Of a DNA stretch of 64,000 nt, positions 46,945 to 60,480 are shown in pieces. The position numbers and the translations under genes are program-made. Each line of letters opens with the position of its first letter. The stretch's first letter is position 1. A model generated the notes under the pieces. That model searched no databases. It saw nothing but the letters and a program-made list of their open reading frames with translations, and was not told the DNA's origin. This DNA is from Paramecium octaurelia (taxonomy: Eukaryota > Ciliophora > Oligohymenophorea > Peniculida > Parameciidae), in assembly GCA_905182995.1 (NCBI GenBank), contig CAJJDP010000132.1, positions 277,893 to 341,892 on the forward strand, read 5' to 3'.

Positions 46945-47165
46945 CATTATTACTTAATGATTGCCAAATGATACAGTTTGATAAAGGATGAAATGAATAT
47001 ATTCTCCTCGTTTTCTTTGTTGATCTTCTCAACATTAGCATATTCGATTGGTAACTTTATCAATAATTCTACAGCTATTTCAATGATATTATCATAGTGA
47101 TATTTTGCTGATAAATACTTCAAAATGTCCATCCTAATATTTGGAACTCTGTCCAATTCAAACAT
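46945..47165 (-). CDS. Small helical protein, unknown
   Basis: 73 residues, intronless: MFELDRVPNIRMDILKYL, IIEIAVELLIKLPIEYANVE and SFIKLYHLAIIK. Hydrophobic helices without a clear membrane span. I do not recognise it; it may be a small regulatory or subunit protein. Confidence 0.45.
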
Positions 47166-47337
47166 AGTTAAAATTCTATTTAAATTTTATATTATAATAT
47201 CAGAATTGTAATGTTATTTGAATAAAAACTATTTGAAAATTCTAAATGAAACCTAAATTAAGCGCACTAGATTACTTTATTATATTATTGTATCCCAAAC
47301 CAGAATGATTTGAAACATGCATATATATCAATATTCT

Positions 47338-48398
47338 ATTCGATTGGTTTCTCGATTAAGAATAAGCTAAAAAATAAGAATAACACTTAATCCTCACACA
47401 AATATCCAACTTTTTCATCATCTAACATGATATAAACTTCCTCATACTATTCCAATTACTTAATTTTAAGATTTATCTATTAATGTATCAAGGATAGCAT
47501 ATCTATTATCTTTCTAATTTATAATTCAATTTTATCAAAGTTCTTATGAATGACTTCGTTATACACTATATATGAATCTTATATGGATAGTTCATTTTTG
47601 TATAGGTATTCATTATACTCCTTAATGAATTTGAGATCATCAATCTGAGAATTATTGTAATTTTGTATTAGCTTTAGATATTTCAATGATAATGTTTACA
47701 TCTAATAATGTTTATGGTTAAATCTTTTTCTCATTATTAACTAATACCTCCAATAATAATGAATGCTTAAATTGAAACTTCTGAATTTCAGCTTTTAAAT
47801 CAAAATTTTAAATCATTATATTTAACAATTATTGTTTTCTTGTTTTATATCAAATGAGGTGTTTTAATTCAGATAGTAATGCTAGAGAACATATAAATAT
47901 TGATATATTGTATATTATTTCAACATAATATTCAATTCTGCTATTATTGAAGCAATTGAACAAATTATTCGCTTGTTATTTGATTCTATCTTCCTAAATA
48001 TTTCATTATGAAATTCAATTGGTCATTGCTGTAGCCTAGATTATGAATCTTATTCAGAATAATGAGATCGTCAACAGTAAGATGGCTTTAGTCTTTTTTC
48101 TAAATGGATTTGAATATTGCAAGACTCACATCTCTCTCTTATATTTATTAATCTCATTACATTTTTTATATCGTTTTAAAACAATTGCTATACCTCTTGC
48201 TTTGTTAATTGCTATTTTTTTAATTAAGCTATTCTTTCCTATAAAATCCTTGTGCTTTGAGTCAAGTCTAGATCATTCAGATTTTTCAATACCTGCTGAT
48301 TACAATGAAGCAATAAATTAGTCAACTGAAAATAGTTTTGTCTTTTTGTCTTTAAACAATTCAAATAATTAATCTAACTCTCTATCGACTTGTTACAT
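47338..48398 (-). CDS. Helical/coiled-coil protein with degenerate EF-hand-like region
   Basis: About 310 residues with several introns. The N-terminal part (VDRELDQLFELFKDKKTKL, FSVDQFIASLQSAG) and a second block (LTVDDLIILNKIHNLGYS, QITSEQFVQLL) have the helix-loop-helix periodicity of EF hands, but the calcium-binding acidic residues are largely missing. A Gln/Lys coiled coil follows. Introns of 25 nt, 30 nt and 28 nt look secure; others, and the exact stop (TGA 47338 assumed), are uncertain. It could be a centrin/calmodulin-fold-containing axonemal protein. Confidence 0.4.
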
Positions 48399-48886
48399 AT
48401 TTATTTTATTATAATATCAATTGAAAAAAATAAAATTTCAATTAATTAGCACTACATTCAAGAAGTCAATATGAAGTGAATTCGATATAATCGATACTCA
48501 AATGTAAGATATCATTTAAATATCATTTGGGTCTCTTTTTTAATTATCATTCAATGTCAGTCTACCTTTGATTTGTTGAATCATTTGATTATTGTGATAT
48601 GAAAGAATAAAGAATAATAAATCAATATTTGATGTGATTTTTAATTTTTACATCTTCAAAATATTGATATTAAGTAGTTCAACTTCCAAATAATCATTTT
48701 TTTCATTTAATTACATCTTCTTTAAATTAGAATGGATTCGAAATTTTAGTGTACGAAATAGAATTGATGAAGTTGTATTTAAGCTAGGAGCAATAAATTA
48801 GATAATGGTACTGTTTCAAATAACTTATGAATAAATTTAATTATGCAATATATTATATGTTAATTACAACCAAAGAGCACTATGTG
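48399..48886. other. Intergenic, no gene seen
   Basis: About 490 bp, strongly AT-rich, between divergent genes. No exon chain or RNA gene is visible; presumed promoters only. Confidence 0.5.
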
Positions 48887-49430
48887 ATGATTAAATCTGC
48901 CAAAATGCGGACAGATCGGGAGACAAAGCAATCAACGAAAGCGAACACAAGCAGCACTAACAAATCATACTACTAAGATGAACGCAGTCGACTCTAATAA
49001 CTGATTATAATGAGCATGCAAAACCCTAAAAATATGGAGGTAAGAATCAAATGAAATGAAGACTTACTTAACCTAATTTCTAGATCAGAAACATCCAATA
49101 TCCAATAGTTTCTAGTAAAATAGAGCAAGAGTATTATCGCAACCGCATTTGGGCAATAAGGCAACTAGGTTTTAAAAACCTTTGCACAATCCTTACATAT
49201 CAAGACGATAAAGTCACATACCGAAAGTAGACACATCTCCAAAATCTCCTACACGCACACCTTCAACAAATAGTCGTTATTTACTGTATTCGTTTAATGG
49301 AGACTATGATAAGAAAGGAACTAGAAACACTCCAATATCTAAATTATCTACTAGTGCTCTTATAGACTATCACAAATAATTAGTGTCGAAAGCATAAAAA
49401 TTGATTGGTTCGAATAAGAAGAAATAATGA
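48887..49430 (+). CDS. Basic Ser/Thr/Pro-rich protein, unknown
   Basis: About 170 residues after removal of one 22-nt intron (GTAAGAATC...GAAG). The N-terminus is basic and polar (MIKSAKMRTDRETKQSTK). The middle has SP/TP sites (VDTSPKSPTRTPSTNSRY), and the C-terminus is Lys-rich (QKLIGSNKKKQ). Likely disordered, with several proline-directed phosphorylation sites, so a nuclear or cytoskeletal regulatory protein is possible. I recognise no domain. It converges on the SNF2 gene with an 18-bp gap. Confidence 0.55.
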
Positions 49431-49447
49431 ACTATATGTTAACAATA

Positions 49448-52594
<3,147 letters not shown>

Positions 52595-52729
52595 TTTAGA
52601 TGCACAACTAATATTAATTATTTAAACTTAAATATTAAGTTAAATTTTAGAATATGGTTTTTTTAATCGGAATTTTATAAATCTCCAAAATTATAAGATG
52701 AAGAAACTTAAGGGTTTACAAACTTAATT

Positions 52730-53214
52730 TCATATTTCAATTAATGGTTCAACTACTTTTTATTGATCTAAGGGCTGAGTGATTGGAGTTTATTCTTAAG
52801 AATGCTTTAGTTTCTGATGCTGCTTTAGAGCTGCTTTTGAAGAATAAGTGTGTGCACAATTAGAACATTTGAAAGGTTTAGTTATGCAATTCTTTCTCGA
52901 GATTCTTTTATGTAATACCTAATATAAATAAATTAAAATAACAACAATAATAATAACGAGCAATTAATAAATTAAAATATAAGTTATACAAATACCTCAT
53001 TATTGGATACTTATTTTGACAGCCTTGCTATGCATCTATGTGTATCATCTAATCTGGCTTAAAGGAACTAGGCGAGAAGATGTTATTTCCTAACCTCGAG
53101 TTTATAGCTCATTTTTAGATTATATTTTGGTTCTAATCCTAATTAATTAAAATTTAAACATTCACTTTCACATTTTGTTTTATGAGTTGACTAATCCATT
53201 GAATCCACCAGCAT
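52730..53214 (-). CDS. C2H2 zinc-finger protein
   Basis: About 120 residues. A clear C2H2 finger CSNCAHTYSSKAALKQHQK then LKH near the C-terminus is preceded by a possible divergent second zinc site (CIARLSKQVSNNEVLHKR...C). The N-terminus has CESEC. Two introns are needed to keep one frame: 27 nt (GTTAGG...GCCTAG), and a 77-nt intron-like element at 52919-52995. Likely DNA- or RNA-binding. Confidence 0.6.
52919..52995 (-). other. 77-nt intron-like element in the zinc-finger gene
   Basis: On the coding strand it runs GTATTTG...TATTAG and is almost pure A/T. Its removal is needed to keep the frame. It is more than twice the length of any other intron inferred here. It is also bounded by GGTATT-like repeats with TA at both ends, so a retained internal eliminated sequence is an alternative, although the TAYAGYNR end consensus is poorly met. 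Confidence 0.5.
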
Positions 53215-53365
53215 AACTTTTTAATAAATTTAAACAATAATTTATTAAATACTTTTTTAATATAAATATCCGAGATTATTTATTTAATAATTAAATCATT
53301 ATTTATTTCTTTAATTACGATAAGTATCTTAATCCCACGTATATTCACCTTTTCATATCATTTCT

Positions 53366-53578
53366 ATGATAGATAATCAAAAAACCAAAAATAAACATAT
53401 CAATCGTAAGCAATAGACAAAGCTTATTCAATCCTAAAAGATTAGCCATAAGATGATTATCTCAACTTCTTCCTTATAAATTCAGGAATCCAATAAATTG
53501 AAATCCTAAAATAAATTTAAAATATGGAATCCTATCTATCAAGTGGCATATCGAATATTCAAAGTAATTTGTAAATGA
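53366..53578 (+). CDS. Small basic protein, unknown
   Basis: 70 residues without introns: MIDNQKTKNKHINRKQQTKL, SHKMIISTSSLQIQESNKL and WNPIYQVAYRIFKVICK. Lys-rich, with no domain recognised. The codon pattern (TAA/TAG used as Gln) looks coding. Confidence 0.4.
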
Positions 53579-53967
53579 AATAACCATTCTATAAAAGATT
53601 TCATGAAGAAAATTTAACATTAATTTTGATTTCTTGCTTTAATTTTGCATTTAATAAAAGTTATTTTTATTCTATTTTCATTAATTAGTCAATTAAGAAT
53701 TAATCTATTATTTTCAATAAAAACTATAAATGATATATTGCAAGAGAACTTTATAAGCATAATGACTAACCTTTTTGTAATTAATGAAAATTTTGATGCT
53801 AAACAATATTATCTACTCAAATTTATACTTCTGATTTAATCTATAGTTTATATAGATTAATATTTTCTTTCTCTTAGAACTCTTTGGGTTAGGTGTTATA
53901 ATCATTTATGATTTGTATCCAAATCAATTGTGTTTTATATTGATTAATTTTTTACTTTTATCAATTC

Positions 53968-54510
53968 TCAAATTCTTTATAATTCATCCAATTCCTATTC
54001 CACTTGTTTTTCCATGAATTTTACTTACTCTACTTCAGCTTTTCTTTACATTACTAATTCATCCTAATTTTACATTCATTAGTATTAAAGTAATCGTCAT
54101 TTTCTTTAATAGATATCCGTTTTCTGGGAATTTGATATAGTTTAATAAACATTGCTTTGAGATTTTAAAGTTTAACAACAGCTTAGCAACATTTCTAAAG
54201 TCAATTCTATTTTAATTATGCTATCATATGTTTTTTGAAGATTAAAGTATTTTTTATTAACTTTCTCATTATGTTCTTTTCATGCTATGATTTAGATATC
54301 CTTAGCTATTATTTAATGTGAATATTAAAAATAGAACATTGGTTGATATTTCTTCTAGCAAAGTATCAATTCCTTTTAATTTCTCTTTTGAAATATTCAC
54401 TTTTAAGTTGTATCCCTTACAGCATCCTCTCATCAAACAATGACGTTTACTCGAATTATTTTTCTTGCTTTTCTATTTATTTATTATAAATCTTCTTTAT
54501 TCATCATCAT
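53968..54510 (-). CDS. Coiled-coil protein, exon structure uncertain
   Basis: The N-terminus MMMNKEDLQQINRKARKIIR and C-terminus AEVEQVKFMEKQVEQELDEL are clearly coding and coiled-coil. The centre (KIELTLEMLLSCCQTLKSQS) is in another frame, so two to four introns must lie between them, which I could not all place. Unknown function, perhaps cytoskeletal. Confidence 0.4.
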
Positions 54511-54815
54511 TCTAAGTTTAAAGAGAGTATATTATTATAATAACTCACTAAATGATTACCATTATTAGTATATATATGAAACTTAAATTCTAGTAATATA
54601 AGTAATTTATTGTAATTAAGTGTCTGCTTCTATTACTCTAAAATTTCAGTAGCAATATCATTTCTCCGCAACAACACATTCAAAAGCAAGTAATCCACTT
54701 ATTTTAATGATTTCTTGTTAATTTTGAAGATGAGATTTTTTTACTAGAATTTAAGTAATTACTAATTGATATTTAATTTCACTTATTTTTAAGTTGTAAA
54801 AAAAAATAAAAAATT

Positions 54816-54898
54816 GCCTGCTGTCGGATTCGAACCGACGCGGAGTGAGCTCCAGCAGATCTTAAGTCTGCCCCCTTAACCAGCTCGGGCAAACAGGC
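54816..54898 (-). tRNA. tRNA-Leu (anticodon UAA)
   Basis: 83 nt with the long variable arm of a class II tRNA (TGGAGCTCACTCC). Acceptor GCCTGTT/AGCAGGC has one G-U pair. Anticodon stem CAGA/TCTG with loop CTTAAGA, anticodon TAA. T-arm GTCGG TTCGAAT CCGAC. It reads UUA leucine. It is not one of the ciliate tRNA-Gln species for the UAA codon, whose anticodon would be UUA. Confidence 0.93.
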
Positions 54899-54942
54899 TG
54901 TGATACAATTTTGTATATGTTTTAGCTGATATAGACAGTCAC

Positions 54943-55362
54943 TCATAATTAAATGCATGATGAAAAATTTTAATATACACGATCTTTATAGCTAAAGAAC
55001 ACTGGTCCTTTGAAGAAGTAGAAACCAATTCTTTAAGAGATGGAGCTGGCAATCAGCTTAGACCATCGTTCCTGAGAAGTTATAAATTTAAATGCTTAGA
55101 AAGGGTTAGTATATTCTTCCTAAATTTTATGATAAATCAATGCCTACATTTCTTTAGGTAGCAAATTTAGTAACCAAGACATCAAATGGATTAGTTAGTA
55201 AAATAGAAATCCTAAGGAACCAAGCATACAGGTAAACTTCCTTTCCTTTTTCCTCTCAAGATTCTTTAAAAACATCATCATTAATAAGGGCTCTAATTGA
55301 TCCATTTATGTTTGTTATCAGTAAATTTTATCGTCAATTATTTCCTTATTTTCTGAAGACAT
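54943..55362 (-). CDS. Short mitochondrial-carrier-like protein, possibly partial
   Basis: About 95-120 residues. The signature LLTNPFDVLVTKFATQRN matches the SLC25 repeat (P-x-D-x-x-x-x-K-x-x-x-Q), followed by YTNPFQAF and SQRIGFYFFKGPVFFSY, the GxxGFYKG-like half. Only one of three carrier repeats is present, so it is a truncated copy, a divergent single-repeat protein or part of a broken gene. Introns of 26 nt and 28 nt are inferred. The first 19 codons from ATG 55362 (MSSENKEIIDDKI) are separated from the rest by an in-frame TGA at 55318, so the ATG at 55305 may be the real start. Confidence 0.4.
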
Positions 55363-55381
55363 AATTATAATAATAATATCT

Positions 55382-56536
55382 ATGTTTAATATCATTATTA
55401 GATATGAAAATATCAAACTTAATTCAAACAAATTTTATATTACTCATATTTTAAAGTCTGTGGGTGGTGATGTAGCTAATCTTACTTTCAATACTTCGCA
55501 TCTTCCCTCTGTTATTAGTTTACTATGTTCGAATTATGCAGAACGTTTCCCATCAGCACTAACCTAATTAATCATATTTAAATATATACAGCAGTCCAAT
55601 TATCAAATGTCCAAAGAATGTAACTAATCATAGGCTATTTTAAATTTTGCCCAGGTTTCATAATTTCAGGAGAATTGTTTTTGCCATAATAAGGTATGCT
55701 ACTCATATCATATTAATTTACATTGAGCGCGATTGAAAAGTTAGCCAGCGCCATGAACAAAATACGTTTGATTGAAAGCAAATCCATTTTCATTAGTATA
55801 TTTCTTGATGATAATTCCAACCTCTCTATACATTGTTCCTGGTTTTCAAACAAGATTTTATATGATCAGGAACAAATAGTCATGCGAAGATTTTTCCTGG
55901 CCTGTAAGGACCTGTGAATTTCAATTTGTTTTTCTTGACCTTATTATTTTGTGATAAGTTTTATGAATTGGTCAACACTGCTTAATGCATTATGTAAAAC
56001 TGTATTGAATATGAGTAAAACTGGACAGTCTATTGTTTCGCAAATGTAAGTCCCTATTGCAGAATCCATTAATTATTTTAATTTGGATATCTTAAATCTT
56101 AAAGAAGGCAGCAAAATATCGAACTGTCCTTAAAACCTCATCTCAGGGACCCCTTACCATTTTCCTCCTGAAATTATCACTGCTCCGCCAGGTATTTAGT
56201 TATTCATCTCAATTTTATTGTAACAGCCAGAAAGGATAGAAAGCTTGACAATATTACTGATTTTCAAGAGTAGAAATTTATCTTGCTTCCAGAATCTATA
56301 CCGAATTATCTCCAGAAGGAAATTATTGTTTATGATTTATTTGAGATTTATTAATGGTGTTCTTATGGTATTTCATAATCATATCCGTGATGTGATGGAA
56401 TTTGTAATGCATCTGCAGCAAACTGATCAATTCAATTTAATGTTGATACTTCTGAATATTAAAAATTATGCAATTGCAAATAAAGTCCATATGTTCCTTT
56501 TACAGGTAACCATTTATTCAATTTCCAGATAAGTGA
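55382..56536 (+). CDS. Possible Rad9-like checkpoint clamp protein
   Basis: Multi-exon gene of about 320 residues. The N-terminal part (GGDVANLTFNTSHLPS...) and the block AMNKIRLIESKSIFISIF then LSIHCSWFSNK follow the strand/helix order of a PCNA-like fold and loosely match Rad9 of the 9-1-1 clamp. Later exons (KISNCPQNLISGTPYHFPPE, LPESIPNYLQKEI, FNVDTSEYQKLC) look coding but I could not fix every join. Introns of about 35 nt and 23 nt are inferred. The 9-1-1 assignment is an inference from pattern; treat it as unknown if searches do not confirm it. Spacing to neighbours is normal. Confidence 0.35.
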
Positions 56537-56697
56537 TTCGATAATATCATGCTAAATTTAGATGTTTCTAATGAGCTCTGGGGTTTGCCTGCATTTATGG
56601 TAACAATAGTTTTTATTATTTTAATTAGCAATACATATATAATATTAAAATATCACTAGAATTTATTCATTCAAATTCAGTTATTAATTTCTAAAAT

Positions 56698-57084
56698 ATG
56701 AGTTACTCAAATTCCAAGTTATCTTCTTATTTAAGATCACCTTATACTGCTCCTTCGACTGATTCCTCAAGGTGGAAGTCAACTCCTTTGATAGGTAAAA
56801 ATTGATATTTGAATTTGAATTCAGGTATATCATTGATTGAGAGAATGCCATACGAAAGATATAATGAGCATGTACCTGAATCCAAAATAGAATATATGCC
56901 TATAGAAAAACGATACAGGGATTACTTATAAGACCGAAAATATTTCCAAGATCGTTACAACTACGTTGTTGCCATTCCAAGACTGGAAAGAAAGGAATAG
57001 ATATTTCCTTTAGAATAATATCAAGATACTTTGAATTACATTCCTTATCAAAGACAATAAGTTTATTCTAGATTTAATTATTGA
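56698..57084 (+). CDS. Alveolin-like (IPVP-type) membrane-skeleton protein
   Basis: About 120 residues after a 30-nt intron. Repeats rich in Tyr, Arg, Glu and Pro follow the alveolin style: YNEHVPESKIEYMPIEKRY, RYNYVVAIPRLERKEQIF, YQDTLNYIPYQRQQ. Alveolins line the alveolar sacs beneath the plasma membrane of alveolates and give cortical strength. Usual members are longer, so this is a short form. Alveolin-like codons continue past the TGA in frame (KEDWKQYPNIVELEERTKS), so an extra exon is possible. Confidence 0.55.
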
Positions 57085-58000
57085 TTAAACATTCATATAA
57101 AATTTTAAGATAATTGTTATTTTACAAATAAAGAAGATTGGAAATAATATCCTAACATTGTGGAGCTTGAGGAAAGGACAAAATCAATTAAAATATGATA
57201 AACAGGTTTTCAAGATACCTAAGATTGAAGAGAATGTATTATGAATACAATCTAAGTAGTCATTTTTATAAATTGAAAATGATGTTAACTATTTTAGTCT
57301 TTTTGTAAATTATAAGAACGAAGATGTAAGCTAATGGTAGCGAAAATATTTATAACAAGAGTTAATATTAATTAATTCATGCAACTATTTAATAAACTTC
57401 AGTTTTTAGAAGGAGAACAATAAGAGATAGAAAAATTCGATGGCAAATAACAATTCTTTATAAGATAAATAAGATTCAATAGATACCAGAAATCATTTTT
57501 CCATCATCACTAATTTGTTCTATCTCCCAAGTAAATGAATTTGGCTTCAACCCAACCACTAAAACTAATATAAGTTTTTGAGTATCTTATTTATTTGTTT
57601 TAATGTTCATTTAATGATGAAATACACCCTATGACCCCAATATCTTCGATCAAAATGTTTTAGAATTTAGTTTTTATATAAAATAATTAATCAAATTTTT
57701 CAAAAAAATAACCTATTGAGATAGAACAACATTGAATCGAATCAAATGTAAGTAGAAAACCAATTTATAAATTATGAATCTGAATGAAAAATTTGTTTTC
57801 ATTTGACTATTTATGCTTCTCAGCAGAAACAGGTTAAAATAATTTCTAAATAATAGATCATTTATATTGTTTAAAAGAGTCACACGAAACCTTATGAATA
57901 TGATCTGAGTTACTTTCAAAGGTAACTAAATTGGTAATTTGAATTAATTATTTTTACAAAGCAATTATATCAATCAAGTAATTTAATTATATAATAATTT
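57085..58000. other. Region with a possible plus-strand exon, unresolved
   Basis: From about 57100 to TGA 57536, plus-strand frames look coding: NIVELEERTKS, then KYDKQVFKIPKIEEN joined by a 24-nt intron to SFLQIENDVNYF..., ending IITNLFYLPSK. This could be a 3' extension of the alveolin-like gene or a separate small gene; the start is unknown. I see nothing supportable from 57540 to 58000. Confidence 0.3.
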
Positions 58001-59596
58001 ATGAAAAAATACAATTAATCAACAATAACAGATATTCATTATAACAAACTATTGCGCCAATAAGTATCATTTAGCAGAAACCAATCAACCATTCAGGAAT
58101 GCATATAGCTGCTTTTGAAGGATCCTACCATTAGAATTGAACAAGAAAATGAGAAACTCGGTTTACTCTTGAGAGGCCATGAATTCTTTCGTATGAGCGA
58201 TAGCAATTTCTTAAAAGAATGTTGTTAGGTAGTAACTATTTAAAATTAAGTTAATGAGATTCGAATAGTTCCAAAAAAATTAATTGATCTTTCAAAAGAA
58301 CGATTTTAATAAGAACAAAGTTATTATAATTTTGACAGGCGATGTCGTTTTGAATAAAGGTAACCAAGAAATACTTCTTCTCTAACATTTTGGATCAAAT
58401 CTTCTCATTTTAGGAAGTGAATACTATTCTGAAATGTATACATACATAATTTTAGGCCAGATTGGAATGTTATCTCTAAAACACCATGTAAGGCAGCTAC
58501 AATATCCAGACATGATTTCAGAGTTAATCTTTTGACTTCAGAAGTTTGCCGAGTTACCAAGGAGATCTCATTAATATATAATTTTCCTATTTTCAAAAAT
58601 GTACCTTACTCAAAAGTAAGAAAATTTTATGCAAATTCCGTCACCTAAACATTTTAATGTTTAGATATAGTGTATCTTCAAGAGTAAATGGCAAAACAAA
58701 TCTATTTGGTTATAGATGGTATATTTGAATTAAGAGAATTAGAAAAAGGAGTTGCAAAAGCTGTTCATATATATACTTAAGGATCGTTAATTGGTGAAAA
58801 TGAATTACAACATCAGTCATCCTTTAGAAATGGTACTGCTTTTTGTATAAGTGAAGAAGGCCTATTACTACTATTTGACTCAGAATACTTTTAGGATCAT
58901 GTTATACCAGAAATAATTGACAACATACCAAAATCTTGTTTAATCCAATATTTCAATCAAAAGGACTCATCTAAAAACAAGGTAGTTTTAGTAGAAGAAC
59001 TCAACTAAAAGAGAACTATATCTCGACAATATAATTTTAGAAGATCATTTGATAATTTAGATACCTTCCAAAACTAACAATTAGCTAATACAAAACTTAT
59101 AAAACAAAGAAAATCTTCACAATCATTTAATTATTAAAAATCTAATTTGTTAGGAGATACTAATTAGATTTTTATTAATAATTTTCAACAACAAATTACT
59201 AATCAACCAGAATTCATATAAAACATCAAAAAGTAGCATTAAGCTCCTAATTTTTCAGAATTAAATCAAACCACCAAAAGAAAATCTTAGAAATCCACTC
59301 GAATTTTGAACGATTATAATGAAAATGCTTCTAATATTATAGAAAGTCCAAATCCATTCATAGTCAATCGAAAAAATTAATTCTTGCAAACCACATAAAA
59401 AATTAAACAAACTAATACATAATTTTAGAAGAAGTTAAAGTAATAATTTTATCCAATTGGGACATTAAACAATGAATTACTGAATAAATTCTTGAATTGT
59501 AAAGAAGAATATAGTGATATTGCAGCCAAAAATAGAATGAATAGGACTTAATCATAAACAAATAAGGTTAAAAAAACCATAAATATTAATAAATGA
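58001..59596 (+). CDS. Protein with two cyclic-nucleotide-binding domains
   Basis: About 510 residues. The first cNMP-binding domain has KVIIILTGDVVLNKG and a divergent second half. The second has KQIYLVIDGIFELRE and the phosphate-binding cassette GSLIGENELQHQSSFRNGTA, which keeps the binding Glu and Arg, followed by GLLLLFDSEYF. The 200-residue Asn/Gln/Lys tail appears disordered. Introns of 22 nt (GTAGTAAC...AAG) and 20 nt (GTATAC...TTTTAG) are inferred. It has no kinase or channel part, so it may be a stand-alone cyclic-nucleotide sensor or a PKA-R-like scaffold. It is plausibly linked to ciliary beat control, but that is speculation. Confidence 0.75.
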
Positions 59597-59627
59597 TTTA
59601 TAATAAATATAAAAAATATGTAAAAAT

Positions 59628-59700
59628 GGTTTCGGAGGGGATCGAACCCTCGACCGTCAGCTTATTAGACTGACGCTCTAACCAACTGAGCTACGAAACC
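59628..59700 (-). tRNA. tRNA-Ile (anticodon AAU)
   Basis: 73 nt: acceptor GGTTTCG/CGAAACC, D-arm AGCTCAGTTGGTTAGAGC, anticodon stem TCAGT/GCTGA with loop CTAATAA (AAT), T-arm GAGGG TTCGATC CCCTC. A34 is expected to be modified to inosine. No intron. Confidence 0.95.
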
Positions 59701-60480
59701 TGTATTGATGAAAATATTTCTAATTTTCATAAATACATCTAGGGATAAAAAATAGAATATAACTATGAAATATATAAATTCGGACAACTTAAGTTTTTAT
59801 TTTGTTCTAACACAATAGCATAGTGGATCAAGATTTGTTAAAAATAAGGTTAAGACTTTTGAGACTAATAGAAAAACAAATAAATTCTTTTTTCTCAAAC
59901 AATTTGGTTTATCGTTTCTTCTTTCACACATAAATAATTTACTTTAATGATTATTGGATCGAAAAAATGATCAAAAATATTTGGATTAAATGCAAGTATT
60001 GAAAATGAGTTTATTAATTTAAAACACGCTTCGTCTCTAACAGATCAATATTTGTTTTGAATCTGTCTTAATCTTCTTTAAGTCACCTATGTCATTATTC
60101 TGTTAACTAAAGCAAGAGATGAAAAGAAGGTTTCATACAACTTATGAAACCAAATATATATAATAAGAATGAAATTATTCTTCGATAGTTTGAAACATTC
60201 TCAAAATAAAATTTGAGAGATATGGATAAACAAAAATCAACTGAAATTAAATCTTCTTTTTAGGGTTTAAAGTTATGCTTAATGCTGATCTATTACACTT
60301 ATTAATAGAAGAAATATAAGAAAACAATAATTTATTAGTATTTAGGTTATGGGATGAATAATTAATATAGTATAGTAACATTAAACCGCTTAGTTAAGTC
60401 TGCAAAGTAATCTCAAACCTATAGTTTAATAATAGAAATATTGCGAAGTTAAAAATGTAAATTATTTCTACCATTTTCAA
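59701..60480. other. Mostly intergenic, possible small plus-strand ORF
   Basis: A plus-strand frame at about 60274-60470 (MLNADLLHLLIEEIQENNNL, then IKPLSQVCKVISNLQFNNRN) looks coding. It has no confident 5' exon, and the frame continues into the end of the convergent dipeptidase gene. I see no RNA gene in the remaining 570 bp. Confidence 0.3.

Noticed and set aside
48043..48321. Plus-strand hydrophobic frame that looks like a membrane protein
   Set aside because: It is antisense to exons of the minus-strand coiled-coil gene, whose EF-like blocks explain the sequence.
54850..54870. The UAA anticodon of the tRNA taken as the ciliate tRNA-Gln for UAA codons
   Set aside because: The anticodon UAA pairs with UUA, and the long variable arm is that of tRNA-Leu.
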